Origin: Stappia sediminis
GTDB lineage: Bacteria; Pseudomonadota; Alphaproteobacteria; Rhizobiales; Stappiaceae
Direction: 5' to 3'
DNA: 64,000 nt
NCBI RefSeq assembly: GCF_009826895.1
Contig: NZ_WUMV01000003.1
Location: forward strand, 553,501 to 617,500
Shown here: piece after piece, positions 36,312-48,343 of the stretch
How positions within the stretch are numbered: the stretch's first letter is position 1
Layout: each line of letters begins with the position of its first letter
Made by a program: the position numbers and the translations under genes
Notes under the pieces: generated by a model
The model's database searches: none
Told to the model about the DNA's origin: nothing
The model's input: only the letters and a program-made list of their open reading frames with translations

Positions 36312-37232
36312 ATGCCGGTCGATCTCCTGTGCCTCGGCGAAGCAATGGTGGAATTCAACCAGCGCGAGGCGGGCGGGCCCTATGTCCAGGGGTTCGGCGG
36401 CGATACGTCGAACGCTGCGATCTGCGCGGCGCGGCAGGGCACGGCAAGCGGCTATCTTTCCGCCGTGGGGGACGATGCCTTCGGCGCCATGCTGCTGGGT
36501 CTTTGGGAGAGCGAAGGCGTTTCGGTGGAGCATGTCGGGCGGTACGCGGGTACGCCGACCGGCATATATTTCGTCACCCATGGGCCGGCGGGCCATGAAT
36601 TCACCTATCGCCGGGCGGGTTCGGCGGCAAGCCTGATGCGCCCGGCCGATCTTCCGGTGGAAGCCTTGCGCACCGTCAAGATCTTGCATCTTTCCGCGAT
36701 CAGCCAGGCGATTTCGTCTGCCGCCTGCGATACCGCTTTCGAGGCTGTAAGGCTCGTGCGCGAGGCCGGCGGGCTTGTCTCCTACGACACGAACCTGCGC
36801 CTGTCGCTTTGGCCGCTTGAGCGTGCACGCGCAGTCATTCACGCGACCGCGGGTCTCTCCGACATCCTCCTTCCCGGCCTCGATGACGCGCGTCAGCTCA
36901 CGGGCCTCGATGAACCTCGGGAGATTGCCGATTTCTACCTCGCAATGGGCGTGAAGGTCGTCGCGCTTACGCTTGGCGCCGAAGGTGCGCTGATAGCGAC
37001 GCCCGACCGGGCGGAAATCCTGCTGCCGCACAAGGTCGACCTGGTCGACGCGACGGGGGCGGGCGATGCCTTCGACGGCGCGTTCCTTGCCGAGTTTTTG
37101 GAGACGGGCGATCCTTTCCGTGCGGGGCGCCATGCCAACGCGGCGGCGGCACTTTCCGTGCGCGGTCTCGGCGCCGTGGCGCCCCAGCCGACCCGCGCGC
37201 AGGTGGAGGCTTTTCTGCGGACGTCAGCTTGA
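36312..37232 (+). CDS. PfkB-family sugar kinase (2-keto-3-deoxygluconate kinase-like)
   Basis: A 306-aa ribokinase-fold kinase. The N-terminal GGDTSNAAICAARQG contacts the sugar and the C-terminal DATGAGDAFDGAFLAEFL holds the anion hole and catalytic Asp of the PfkB signature. The LCLGEAMVEFN opening and the VSYDTNLRLSLWP segment favour KdgK, which phosphorylates 2-keto-3-deoxygluconate, but a fructokinase-like specificity cannot be excluded. The start at 36312 (MPVDLLCLG) is set by the fold and a GGGAAGAG site; the open frame upstream crosses the palindromic repeat. Confidence 0.85.
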   Translation: MPVDLLCLGEAMVEFNQREAGGPYVQGFGGDTSNAAICAARQGTASGYLSAVGDDAFGAMLLGLWESEGVSVEHVGRYAGTPTGIYFVTHGPAGHEFTYRRAGSAASLMRPADLPVEALRTVKILHLSAISQAISSAACDTAFEAVRLVREAGGLVSYDTNLRLSLWPLERARAVIHATAGLSDILLPGLDDARQLTGLDEPREIADFYLAMGVKVVALTLGAEGALIATPDRAEILLPHKVDLVDATGAGDAFDGAFLAEFLETGDPFRAGRHANAAAALSVRGLGAVAPQPTRAQVEAFLRTSA

Positions 37233-37337
37233 TGCTTGCGTAAATTCCGTATTAACCGAAGAATAAGTCACCTGCATTTATCTTGCCGGAATTGTGTTTG
37301 GGCTGATGTGTCGGCGTATTCGCCGGAAGGGGGCATC

Positions 37338-37949
37338 ATGAGGGGAATCCGTCTTTTCGTTTCCGCGCTTCTTGCCTTTGCGGTTTTCGGCGGCGCGGCA
37401 TCCGCGCAAAACGCGGCCACGGGCTTTTTCGATTCAGCTACCAAGAAATGGGTGAGCTACAGGCTCACGCCGGAAGCCGCGGGCGCGATCGCGCGCTCGA
37501 AATACAAACGTTCCGTCGTGCGCTACCGCACGGGCGAAAAGCCCGGCACGATCATCGTCGATACCGGCGAGCGCAGGCTTTACTACGTCCTCGCCAAAGG
37601 CAAGGCCGTGCGCTACGGCATCGGCGTCGGGCGTGAGGGCTTTACCTGGTCGGGAACGGAAAAGATCACGCGCAAGGCCAAGTGGCCGGGCTGGACGCCG
37701 CCGCCGGAGATGATCCGCCGAGAGGCGAAAAAAGGCCGGAAACTGCCGGGATACGTGCCCGGTGGGCCGAAGAACCCGCTCGGCGCCCGCGCGCTCTATC
37801 TTGGCGGTACCGACTATCGCATCCATGGCACGAACGAGGACTGGTCGATCGGCCGCGCCGTTTCCTCCGGCTGCATCCGCATGCTGAACGAGGATGTGGA
37901 GGATCTCTACGAGCGTGTCGGGATCGGCGCGAAGGTCGTCGTCCTCTGA
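37338..37949 (+). CDS. L,D-transpeptidase (YkuD domain), secreted
   Basis: A 203-aa periplasmic enzyme that forms 3-3 peptidoglycan cross-links or attaches proteins to the wall. A signal peptide (MRGIRLFVSALLAFAVFGGAASA) is followed by a YkuD domain with IIVDTGERRLYYV, the histidine in YRIHGTNEDWSIG and the catalytic motif SSGCIRML (nucleophile Cys). The start at 37338 gives a canonical signal peptide with GGAAGGGGG upstream. The gene is convergent with the cyclase, with a hairpin between. Confidence 0.93.
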   Translation: MRGIRLFVSALLAFAVFGGAASAQNAATGFFDSATKKWVSYRLTPEAAGAIARSKYKRSVVRYRTGEKPGTIIVDTGERRLYYVLAKGKAVRYGIGVGREGFTWSGTEKITRKAKWPGWTPPPEMIRREAKKGRKLPGYVPGGPKNPLGARALYLGGTDYRIHGTNEDWSIGRAVSSGCIRMLNEDVEDLYERVGIGAKVVVL

Positions 37950-37980
37950 TCCGGGCGTCATTTTCGGGAATTTTCTGAAG

Positions 37981-38016
37981 AAGCGGCGTCGATCCTTGTC
38001 CGGACTGGCGCCGCTT
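37981..38016. terminator. candidate terminator between the L,D-transpeptidase and cyclase genes
   Basis: AAGCGGCG (37981-37988) pairs with CGCCGCTT (38009-38016) around a 20-base loop that itself contains GTCCGGAC. The T-tract is short (TTTGCTG), so efficiency is doubtful. Confidence 0.45.
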
Positions 38017-38034
38017 TGCTGTCCCTGTCCCTGT

Positions 38035-39225
38035 TCAGCGGAAGCGGAAAAGTTCTACCGGCTCGAAGAAGCCTGCCAGCGTGTGGCAGCCGGCAGACTG
38101 GATTTCGCGCGCGATGATCTGCGCGATATCCGCCGTTATCAGCACCGAGCAGCCGAGTTCCTTCGTCAGCGCTTCCATGCGCGCCGCTGTGTTGACGGTC
38201 TGGCCGATCACGGAAAAGGTCAGCCGGTCCGCAATGCCGATGTTGCCGAACATCACCTTGCCGGCCGAAAGCGCGAGCCCGCAGCGAAGCGGCTCTTCCT
38301 CGCCCGTATTGATTGCGGAAAGCCTCTCGAACACGGCGTCGACCGCGGTGATCGCCTGTTGTGCGGCTGCCTCGAACCCGCCATTGTCGGTCGGGAAGGC
38401 TGCAAGCACCGCATCTCCGATGAAGTCGAGGATTTCGCCGCCGGCTTGCGTCACCGCGCCCGCGGTCGCGTCGAAATAGGCATTCAGCCGCTTGAGGTAG
38501 GCGTCGGGGCCCGGTTCCTCGGCAAGGCGGGTTGAATCGCGCAGGTCGCAATAGAAGATTACCGCGTCGATTTCGGCTCCGTCGCCGTGGCGGATCCGGC
38601 CGGAAAGCACCTGCTGCCCCGCGCGTTCTCCAAGGTACGTCCGGGCAATGTTTTCCGCGATACGGCGCTGGATCGATGCCTGGCAGGCGAGCGCGAGGCG
38701 AAGCTGGATATAGTCGATCGCGTTCATCTGGTCGTCGGTGAAGCCGCCTTCGGCCTTCGTCGCCCAGGAAACGATTATCCCCGTCCGCTTCACGCCTTCT
38801 ATGCTGAAGGGCAGGTGGAAGCTCGTCAAGATCACGAGATAGTCCGTGAAGCCTTGTCCGGCGAGGTCGCGGCAAAGCGGGAAGTCGAATTCGGAGTTGC
38901 CGCCGGCAAGTTTTCTTCTCAACCGCGACTCGTCGCCGATCAGAACCGCGCGGATCGGGCTGCGCAGCCATTCGTCCGTGTCTTCCTCGCGGTGGGAATA
39001 GGCCTCATACTGGACGTCCGTTTCCGGCATCCAGAGCGCACTCTCCGCCTCAATCAGGGGGTGGAGAGTGGCCCAGGTCAGGAGGCTGCGGTCGACGGGC
39101 ACTTCCGCGTCGCGAAGCCGCTGGCACGTGCCGGCGAACATGCGGGCGATGTCGGGCGCACCCAGTGCCTCCCGAATGAGCCAGTCCTCGATGCGCTCAA
39201 GCGCCGGGGTCGTTTGCATCAACAT
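38035..39225 (-). CDS. class III adenylate/guanylate cyclase domain protein
   Basis: A 396-aa soluble protein: an N-terminal region (about 1-200) of unknown, possibly sensory, function with no membrane helix, then a class III cyclase catalytic domain (about 215-396). Both metal aspartates are present (Asp227 in FYCDLRDST and Asp271 in FIGDAVLAAF), as are the transition-state Asn345 and Arg349 in VNTAAR. The purine-selecting positions differ from classical adenylate cyclases: the expected Lys of KxxGD is Asp267, and the second site before VIG is Ser338. Substrate is therefore not assigned. It lies downstream of secA on the same strand. Confidence 0.88.
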   Translation of the reverse strand: MLMQTTPALERIEDWLIREALGAPDIARMFAGTCQRLRDAEVPVDRSLLTWATLHPLIEAESALWMPETDVQYEAYSHREEDTDEWLRSPIRAVLIGDESRLRRKLAGGNSEFDFPLCRDLAGQGFTDYLVILTSFHLPFSIEGVKRTGIIVSWATKAEGGFTDDQMNAIDYIQLRLALACQASIQRRIAENIARTYLGERAGQQVLSGRIRHGDGAEIDAVIFYCDLRDSTRLAEEPGPDAYLKRLNAYFDATAGAVTQAGGEILDFIGDAVLAAFPTDNGGFEAAAQQAITAVDAVFERLSAINTGEEEPLRCGLALSAGKVMFGNIGIADRLTFSVIGQTVNTAARMEALTKELGCSVLITADIAQIIAREIQSAGCHTLAGFFEPVELFRFR

Positions 39226-39323
39226 GCTTTCCGAGCAACCTCAGGCTATTTCTGTCGCCCGTTTTGCCACGAAAAAGACCCGCCTGGAATTTTCCTCGCC
39301 GCCTGTTTTCCGGCGCCGGAGGG

Positions 39324-42110
<2,787 letters not shown>

Positions 42111-42401
42111 GAGGCGGTCCTTCCCTTTTCGGGCTCGCGCGGGTTTCAGCGCGTTTCGTAGCCCCGAGATTGAATACTGCGGGCGCGGAAACCAGCTTCC
42201 GTCTCACATCCGCCGTATTGAACGGAGAGACCGACGGTATCCACGCAAGGATAATCGCATCTTCTTAAGAAGACGCACGAGAGATAAGAGGGGGTCCGGA
42301 GGTTGTCAACGGCGCGCGTTTCGGCAAAGCTCGCGCGCCGCGGCAAAGGCGACAGGTCGCTCCCGTTTGCCCCCTGACACGCAATGAGTGAAGGACATTC
42401 C
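42111..42401. promoter_or_regulatory. divergent regulatory region between secA and the PPIase gene
   Basis: The 291-base gene-free stretch should hold both promoters. Two structures stand out: the perfect 14-bp palindrome TCTTCTTAAGAAGA at 42260-42273, and CGGCGCGCG/CGCGCGCCG arms at 42310-42318 and 42332-42340, a GC-rich hairpin about 60 bases before the PPIase start. No certain -35/-10 pair was identified. Confidence 0.4.
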
Positions 42402-43322
42402 ATGCTTGATTTTTCCGCAGCGGCGCACATTCGCCCGTTTACGCTGCGCGCGATGCTGGCCGGCTTCATGGCTGTCGCCGCGTTCGGTATCATCACGGCC
42501 CCGATGGCCGCCCAGGAAGCGGCGGCTCAGGAAGCCGACGACGTGCTCGCCAAGGTCGGCGACAGAGAAGTGACGGAGGCCGACATCGCGTTCGCCTCCC
42601 AGGAATTCGCCGGCCAGCTGCGCAATATCCCGCCCAATCAGTGGCGCAGCATCCTGACGGACACCGTCGTTGACATGGAAGTGATGGCGGCCGCGGCGCG
42701 CCAGGCTGGAATCGACAAGGAGCCCGACTTCGAACGCCAGATGGACTTCTTGCGCATGCGAGCGCTTCGCAACGCCTATATCGTTCGCGAGGTGGAGGAC
42801 AAGGTTACCGAAGCCGACGTCAAGGCCGCCTACGACAAGGAATTCGAAAGTTACTCCGGCGAAGAGGAAGTTTCGGCGCGTCATATCCTTCTTGAAACCG
42901 AGGAAGACGCGAAAGCCGTGATCGACGAGCTTGACGCGGGCAAGGATTTTGCCGAGCTGGCCAAGGAAAAATCCACCGGGCCGTCCGGGCCGAACGGTGG
43001 TGATCTCGGCTATTTTACCAAGGGCCGCATGGTGCCGGAATTCGAGGAGGCCGCCTTCGCCATGGAAAAGGGCGCTCACAGCGCGGAGCCCGTGAAAACG
43101 CAGTTCGGCTGGCACGTGATCAAGGTTGAGGACCGTCGAACGCAGCCCGCTCCCGAACTTCCTGCGGTGGAACAGCGCATCCGCCAGGACCTGGTGCGCG
43201 CGAAATATGCCGAGGTCCTGGAGAAGCTGAAGTCCGAAACGCAGATCGAGATCACCGATCCCACGCTGAAGGCCGACGGGGAAGGTACGGTCGAGGAAGC
43301 GCCGGAAAAATCGGAAAACTGA
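42402..43322 (+). CDS. periplasmic parvulin-type peptidyl-prolyl isomerase
   Basis: A 306-aa secreted foldase of the SurA/PrsA type. The signal peptide (RPFTLRAMLAGFMAVAAFGIITAPMAAQ) is followed by a helical N-terminal chaperone region (VGDREVTEADIAFASQEFAGQL), one parvulin domain (VSARHILLETEED to FGWHVIKVED) with GGDLGYFTKGRMVPEFEEAAFAM, and an acidic C-terminal tail. The start at 42402 is chosen for AAGGA six bases upstream; an ATG six codons earlier lacks a site. It assists folding of exported proteins, consistent with standing beside secA. A strong terminator follows. Confidence 0.9.
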   Translation: MLDFSAAAHIRPFTLRAMLAGFMAVAAFGIITAPMAAQEAAAQEADDVLAKVGDREVTEADIAFASQEFAGQLRNIPPNQWRSILTDTVVDMEVMAAAARQAGIDKEPDFERQMDFLRMRALRNAYIVREVEDKVTEADVKAAYDKEFESYSGEEEVSARHILLETEEDAKAVIDELDAGKDFAELAKEKSTGPSGPNGGDLGYFTKGRMVPEFEEAAFAMEKGAHSAEPVKTQFGWHVIKVEDRRTQPAPELPAVEQRIRQDLVRAKYAEVLEKLKSETQIEITDPTLKADGEGTVEEAPEKSEN

Positions 43323-43365
43323 GTTTCGCTGATCGATTTCGGCTTTGAATTTGTTGTATGAGAAG

Positions 43366-43393
43366 GCCGCCCTGTCGATCAGGGCGGCTTTTT
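43366..43393 (+). terminator. intrinsic terminator of the PPIase gene
   Basis: GCCGCCCTG (43366-43374) and CAGGGCGGC (43380-43388) form a perfect 9-bp stem with a TCGAT loop, followed by TTTTTCGTTTTT. Confidence 0.9.
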
Positions 43394-43438
43394 CGTTTTT
43401 GCGGTCAGCCTGCACGCACGCAGCAATTGGAGATAAAG

Positions 43439-44671
43439 ATGTCGGACGCCGTTTCTCCGCTTGCCCCGAAATCCTATCCGGATGTTCCTGCGCTTGGCGG
43501 GGTCCGGTTCGCCACGGCGAGCGCCGGCATAAAATACAAGGGCCGGACCGACGTTCTCCTGATGGTGCTTGACGAGGGCACCGAAGTTGCCGGCGTTTTC
43601 ACGAAGTCGCGCTGCCCTTCCGCCCCGGTCGACTGGTGCCGGGCCAACCTTGCTTTGGGCAAGGCGCGAGCGCTCATGGTCAACTCCGGCAATGCCAATG
43701 CCTTCACCGGCAAGAAGGGGCGTGAAGCGGTCGAGCTTTCGGCAGATATCGTCGCCGGGGCGATCGGTTGCAGGCGCGAGGAGATTTATCTCGCCTCGAC
43801 GGGTGTCATCGGAGAGCCTCTGCCGGCGGAAAAATTCGCAGGCGTGATCGACGATCTGGCCGCAAGGGTTTCGGGCGAACCCTGGTCCGAGGCGGCGAAG
43901 GCGATCATGACGACCGACACCTTCCCCAAGGTGGCGACACGTACGGTAGATCTGGGCGGCAGGAAAGCCACGATCAACGGGATCGCCAAGGGGGCGGGCA
44001 TGATCGCTCCCGACATGGCGACGATGCTGTCCTTCATTTTCACGGACGCCGCCATTTCCGCGCCCGTCCTGCAGGCAATGCTGTCGGATCGTGTCGAGGG
44101 ATCGTTCAACGCCATCACCGTGGACAGCGATACCTCGACCTCCGATACGGTTCTGCTGTTCGCCACGGGCAAGGCCGGCGGAGAGCGCATTTCCGCCGCC
44201 GATGATCCGAGGCTTGCCGCTTTCAAGGATGCCTTGGGCGAGTTGATGCGCGAGTTGGCCCATTGGATCGTCAAGGACGGTGAGGGTGCGCGAAAATTCG
44301 TGGAAATAACGGTCACGGGTGCTGAAAGTGATGCTTCGGCCAAGCGAATTGCGCTTTCGATCGCCAATTCGCCCCTCGTGAAAACGGCCATCGCTGGCGA
44401 AGACGCGAATTGGGGCCGCATCGTCATGGCGGTCGGCAAGGCGGGTGAGCCGGCGGACCGGGACAGTCTGGCAATCTGGTTCGGCGATACGCGCGTTGCC
44501 GTCGACGGGGAACGGGATCCGGACTACTCCGAAGACGCTGCTTCGGCCGTGATGAAGCAGGACGAAATTCCGGTGCGTGTGGACCTGGGGCTTGGAGCTG
44601 GTACCGCGACGGTGTGGACCTGCGATCTGACGAAGGAGTATGTCGCGATCAACGGAGACTACCGTTCATGA
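43439..44671 (+). CDS. argJ: glutamate N-acetyltransferase / amino-acid acetyltransferase ArgJ
   Basis: Recycles acetyl groups in arginine biosynthesis by moving acetyl from N-acetylornithine to glutamate; some members also use acetyl-CoA. The 410-aa precursor self-cleaves before the threonine of [20 protein letters not shown], giving alpha and beta chains. Further motifs are [12 protein letters not shown] and [11 protein letters not shown]. The start at 43439 follows TTGGAGATAAAG; the open frame upstream is the terminator of the previous gene. Its TGA overlaps the ATG of the GNAT gene. Confidence 0.96.
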   Translation: MSDAVSPLAPKSYPDVPALGGVRFATASAGIKYKGRTDVLLMVLDEGTEVAGVFTKSRCPSAPVDWCRANLALGKARALMVNSGNANAFTGKKGREAVELSADIVAGAIGCRREEIYLASTGVIGEPLPAEKFAGVIDDLAARVSGEPWSEAAKAIMTTDTFPKVATRTVDLGGRKATINGIAKGAGMIAPDMATMLSFIFTDAAISAPVLQAMLSDRVEGSFNAITVDSDTSTSDTVLLFATGKAGGERISAADDPRLAAFKDALGELMRELAHWIVKDGEGARKFVEITVTGAESDASAKRIALSIANSPLVKTAIAGEDANWGRIVMAVGKAGEPADRDSLAIWFGDTRVAVDGERDPDYSEDAASAVMKQDEIPVRVDLGLGAGTATVWTCDLTKEYVAINGDYRS

Positions 44672-45471
44672 ACCTTGCCGCCGGACATCCATATGACGAA
44701 GCCATGTTGCTTCGCCGTATCGAGGAGGCGAATTTCAACGGCTTTCCAAGCGAGATCGTCCATATGGACGGCGCCTGGGTTACGCGGCTTGCGCCGGGCA
44801 ATCCTGCAAGGCGTGTCAATTCGCTCAATATTTTCGATCCGGAAGATACTGCCGATCTCGACGGCAGGCTGGACCATGCGCGGTCCTTGTTCCAGCGCGA
44901 AGGTGTACCCTTTCACCTTCGCTCAACGCCCCTGACGCCGACTGCGCTTGGCGAACGCTGCGACGGGTGCGGATGGGCGCGGGAGGGCGAAACCCTTGTT
45001 CTCCTGCGTTCGACGGACCGGGTCGCAAGTGCCCCGGAACGGGCAGGCGAGGTGAGCGTTCTTGTCGAGCCGCTTAAGAACTGGCTGACGGGCTTCGCGG
45101 AAATCGGCGGTACGCGCCCGGAAGCGGTAACGCCCGAGGCTGTAAATCGTCTGGGGCGCGCGCTTTCCCGTGTTGCGGGGGAGGTGATTGCCTTCATCGC
45201 GCGTGACGAGGCGGGCAGACCGGTCGGGACGGCGATCGCGACCATCGACCGCGATCTCGTCGGTATTTATGACGTGGCCGTGGCCCCTGCCGCGCGAAGG
45301 CGGGGCCTGGGTGCAAGGCTGGTGGAAAAATGCCTTGACGCAGGGTCGGTACGCGGATGCGCATATTCCTGGCTTCAGGTCACAGCCGAAAACGAGCCCG
45401 CTCGGCGGCTTTATGGAAAGCTCGGGTTTTCAGGGCTTTACACCTACCACTATCGCCGGCCGCCCGATTAG
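44668..45471 (+). CDS. GNAT family N-acetyltransferase
   Basis: A 267-aa protein with a C-terminal GNAT domain: acetyl-CoA site [19 protein letters not shown] and closing [23 protein letters not shown]. The N-terminal 140 residues carry no recognised motif beyond a degenerate second GNAT-like fold. It starts inside the argJ stop codon and is followed by mutT, an arrangement seen in other rhizobia. The acceptor is unknown. Confidence 0.87.
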   Translation: MNLAAGHPYDEAMLLRRIEEANFNGFPSEIVHMDGAWVTRLAPGNPARRVNSLNIFDPEDTADLDGRLDHARSLFQREGVPFHLRSTPLTPTALGERCDGCGWAREGETLVLLRSTDRVASAPERAGEVSVLVEPLKNWLTGFAEIGGTRPEAVTPEAVNRLGRALSRVAGEVIAFIARDEAGRPVGTAIATIDRDLVGIYDVAVAPAARRRGLGARLVEKCLDAGSVRGCAYSWLQVTAENEPARRLYGKLGFSGLYTYHYRRPPD

Positions 45472-45550
45472 GCGGCGAGAACACAATGGAATCGAGCGAA
45501 ATGGTTTTCAATTGCTTGCTTGGGCGTGCGGAAACGGCACGGGTGGTGAA

Positions 45551-45949
45551 ATGAAGCTCGTTCTTGTTTCTGCGTGTGCGCTTTTAGACGCTGATAACCG
45601 TGTCTTGATCGCGCAACGCCCCGAGGGCAAGGCGATGGCCGGATTGTGGGAATTTCCCGGCGGCAAGGTCGAGTCCGGAGAGCGTCCCGAGGACAGTCTT
45701 ATCCGCGAACTTCACGAGGAACTCGGCATCAGCGTTAAGATTGAGTGCCTTGCGCCGCTGACGTTTGCCAGCCACGCTTATGAAGATTTTCATTTGCTGA
45801 TGCCACTTTTCATATGCCGCAGATGGTCCGGGACCGTTACCGGGCGTGAAGGGCAGGCGATCAAATGGGTGAAGGCGGTTCGGCTGAGAGATTATCCGAT
45901 GCCCGCCGCCGACATACCCCTCATACCGCATCTCATTGATATCGCCTGA
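45551..45949 (+). CDS. mutT: 8-oxo-dGTP diphosphatase MutT (Nudix)
   Basis: A 132-aa Nudix hydrolase that removes oxidised dGTP from the nucleotide pool. The Nudix box is complete: GGKVESGERPEDSLIRELHEELGI, with preceding GLWEFP. The start at 45551 (MKLVLVSACALL) follows a GGTGGTGAA stretch; upstream readings in this frame are out-of-frame shadows of the GNAT gene. It is the third gene of argJ-GNAT-mutT, 79 bases after the GNAT stop. Confidence 0.94.
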   Translation: MKLVLVSACALLDADNRVLIAQRPEGKAMAGLWEFPGGKVESGERPEDSLIRELHEELGISVKIECLAPLTFASHAYEDFHLLMPLFICRRWSGTVTGREGQAIKWVKAVRLRDYPMPAADIPLIPHLIDIA

Positions 45950-46003
45950 TCCCCGAACGCACGCAGGACGTCCGGCCCACCATACGAAGAGAGGCGCGTC
46001 CAG

Positions 46004-46228
46004 ATGTCAGGCATGATCAACATGGCGAGGAGCGAGCCCGTTAAAGAAACCACTGTGCTCGCGAAAATATTGAATGACGAAAGCGGGGCAACCGCCATCG
46101 AATATGGAATGGTCGCAGGATCCATTACCGTCGCTATCGTCGCTACGCTTTCCACGATAGGCGCGACGCTTCAGGGGGATTGGTATGAGCCGATCCGACA
46201 GGCGATCGAAGCTGCCGTGAACGGCTAG
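46004..46228 (+). CDS. Flp/Fap-type pilin
   Basis: A 74-aa prepilin-like protein. The segment LNDESGATAIEYGMVAGSITVAIVATLSTIG has the Flp signature: a short basic leader, a processing site near G-A-T, Glu at position +5 region with adjacent Tyr, then a single hydrophobic helix. Flp pilins are assembled by the tad/cpa machinery, none of which is in this window, so this is an orphan copy. The start could also be an internal ATG (MINMARS or MARSEP). Confidence 0.85.
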   Translation: MSGMINMARSEPVKETTVLAKILNDESGATAIEYGMVAGSITVAIVATLSTIGATLQGDWYEPIRQAIEAAVNG

Positions 46229-46290
46229 AGCATATTGATTCTGGAGCGTTTTCCAGTCATGAAAGCGACTTTGCTTTCGTGGGAAATGTT
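46225..46290. repeat. intergenic palindrome with GAAAGC/GCTTTC core
   Basis: CATGAAAGC (46258-46266) and GCTTTCGTG (46273-46281) form the core stem, with TTTTCC/GGAAA arms and a leading TAGAGCA. It is the same repeat class as 36133-36181 and directly follows the Flp pilin stop. Confidence 0.65.
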
Positions 46291-46316
46291 CCGGTGAATT
46301 GCCGCTTCTTGAGGAA

Positions 46317-47213
46317 CTATTTTCCACCGTGCGGATCAAGCTCCTGCGTTCCGAGAGCGTCGGCCAGTCGCATTTTTGCGGAGCCGGGTTTCAGCGGTTT
46401 TTGCTGGCTTTCATGCGGCGCCCAGCCCGAAAGCGAGACGAACTGAAAGGTCGCGCGGACCCTCCCGTCGTCGTCCGCGTGTTCGTGTGCGTAAATCTCC
46501 GCCGCACGATATAAAAGCTTTCGCGAGGCGGGCCGCCTGCTGCGTTCCGTGAGAACGTTGGTCGCTCCCATATCCCGCAGATCCCGCATCAGATCGAACA
46601 TCGTGTCGTATCGCACCGTTATCGTGTCCTGATCCGCGACAGGCAGAGCAAAGCCGGCCCGCTGCAGGAGGGCGCCGAGATCGCGCGTTCCGGCGAAGGG
46701 AATGACGCGCGGCGATGCCCCGCCGGTGACTTCCACTTCCGCTCTCAGCAAGGAATCCCGCAGTTCGAAAAGGGTGTCGCCGCCCGGCAGACAGCCGAGG
46801 AAAAGGCCGTCGGGGCGAAGCGCGCGCCTGATCTGAATGAGCGCGCCCGGAAGATCGTTCACCCACTGCAAGGACAATGCGGAGACGATCAGATCCACGG
46901 ACTGATCGGCAAACGGGGGAAATTCATCGTCCACCACGAGGTCGGGCGGGGCAAGCCGGGGATCCGGGCAAAACAGGTCGGCGCGCAGCACGGCCACCGT
47001 GTTTTCCGACGCCCGCAGCATCTCGGCGACCCGGCCGCCATGACCGCCAAGGTCGACGGCCAGTTCGAACTCGCGCTTGACCGTCGAAAGCCGTTCGCCA
47101 AGGTCTTCGCATACCGCTGCCAGCAAGAAATCCGCGCCCTTCGTGCCCTTTTCAAGGGCGCGGCGCCGGCGCCGGGCAAGAAGCCCCCGGTCGATTGGCA
47201 TGGGCTGGGACAT
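46317..47213 (-). CDS. SAM-dependent methyltransferase, NDUFAF5/BioC-like
   Basis: A 298-aa class I methyltransferase-fold protein. Motif I is diverged (LAVDLGGHGGRVAEML), followed by the acidic strand and SVDLIVSALSLQWVNDLPGALIQIRRALRPDGLFLG. This reading and the C-terminal MFDLMRDLRDMGATNVL match the alphaproteobacterial family of human NDUFAF5, a complex I assembly factor that hydroxylates an arginine of NDUFS7, and also resemble BioC. The activity here is not established. It is divergent from comF, and its start at 47213 has GGAACG nine bases upstream. Confidence 0.8.
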   Translation of the reverse strand: MSQPMPIDRGLLARRRRRALEKGTKGADFLLAAVCEDLGERLSTVKREFELAVDLGGHGGRVAEMLRASENTVAVLRADLFCPDPRLAPPDLVVDDEFPPFADQSVDLIVSALSLQWVNDLPGALIQIRRALRPDGLFLGCLPGGDTLFELRDSLLRAEVEVTGGASPRVIPFAGTRDLGALLQRAGFALPVADQDTITVRYDTMFDLMRDLRDMGATNVLTERSRRPASRKLLYRAAEIYAHEHADDDGRVRATFQFVSLSGWAPHESQQKPLKPGSAKMRLADALGTQELDPHGGK

Positions 47214-47320
47214 TTCGTGCGTTCCGATCTCGAAGCTTTGATGGCCCGGTTATGGACCGCGAAGCTGGTCAGGTCAAAAATGAATGACGGCTCAAGGATC
47301 GTCGATATCGGAAATCGGAA

Positions 47321-48133
47321 GTGACGGGTTTCTTCTCCTCCATTCGGGACAAGGCGGCTGAACGGAATCGCGAGTTCGAGATGCCCGCGCCGGCCCGTCC
47401 GCACATCATCCGGCGTGCTCTGGACTTCATGGTTCCGCCGACATGCATTTCCTGCGGCGTGCCGGTCGCCGGGGACGAGGCGCTGTGCGGAAGCTGCTGG
47501 GCGGCGACGCCGTTTCTGGCGCCACCCTGGTGCGCACGGCTCGGCAGGCCTTTCGCGTTCGATCTGGGGGAGGGCGCGCTTTGTCCGGAAGCAATCGCCA
47601 CGCCCCCGGTATACGATCGTGTGCGGGCGGCCTGCGCCTATGCCGGTACGGGGCGCGATCTTGTGCATTCGCTCAAATACGCGGATCGGCCGGCACTCGC
47701 ACGCGCGCTCGGACGCTGGATGGCCCGCGCGGGAGCGGAACTTTTCGCCGATCGCCCTCTTGTCGTGCCCGTTCCCCTTCACCGCGGACGCCTTTGGGCA
47801 AGGCGGTTCAATCAGTCCGCGCTGCTGGCTATCGCGGTCGCGAGGCATACGCGGTCCGACCTCAACCTCGATGCGCTTGAACGACTTCGGCGAACCGGCC
47901 GTCAGGTGGGCTTGAGCCGGAAGGACCGGGCGAGAAACGTGCGGGGCGCATTCAGGATTTCCCAACGCGGCGCGGTGGAAGTAAGGGGGCGCAGGGTGGT
48001 GCTCGTCGACGATGTCATCACCACGGGTTCGACCGCGACCGCTTGCACGCATGTCCTGAAACGGGCGGGTGCCACATCCGTCGACGTGCTGGCCTTCGCG
48101 CTTGCCGAGGCAGACGAGCCTATCGGCGCCTGA
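47321..48133 (+). CDS. ComF family phosphoribosyltransferase-like protein
   Basis: A 270-aa protein with an N-terminal zinc-finger-like region (CISCGVPVAGDEALCGSCW) and a C-terminal type I phosphoribosyltransferase domain containing the PRPP loop VVLVDDVITTGSTA and VPVPLHRGRLWARRFNQSALLA. ComF proteins support DNA uptake or handling in competent species; in non-competent bacteria the role is unknown. The start is a GTG at 47321; a later ATG (MPAPARPH, 47381) is possible. Confidence 0.9.
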   Translation: MTGFFSSIRDKAAERNREFEMPAPARPHIIRRALDFMVPPTCISCGVPVAGDEALCGSCWAATPFLAPPWCARLGRPFAFDLGEGALCPEAIATPPVYDRVRAACAYAGTGRDLVHSLKYADRPALARALGRWMARAGAELFADRPLVVPVPLHRGRLWARRFNQSALLAIAVARHTRSDLNLDALERLRRTGRQVGLSRKDRARNVRGAFRISQRGAVEVRGRRVVLVDDVITTGSTATACTHVLKRAGATSVDVLAFALAEADEPIGA

Positions 48134-48343
48134 AACAACGGCGCCGGTTCCCGGTAGCGGCAAGAAGTCGCTGCGGCATCAATACATTCATTTTATTACG
48201 TAACGGCATGAGCACGCAGAAGTGATTCACTTATTAGTCTTGTGTGGCAAATACGACGTCCAATATAAGGCGGCGAAACCTCGTTTCGTGACCGGGACGC
48301 ACTGGGCCCGCTCTGGAATTTCGATAACGAACATGGTGCGTAT

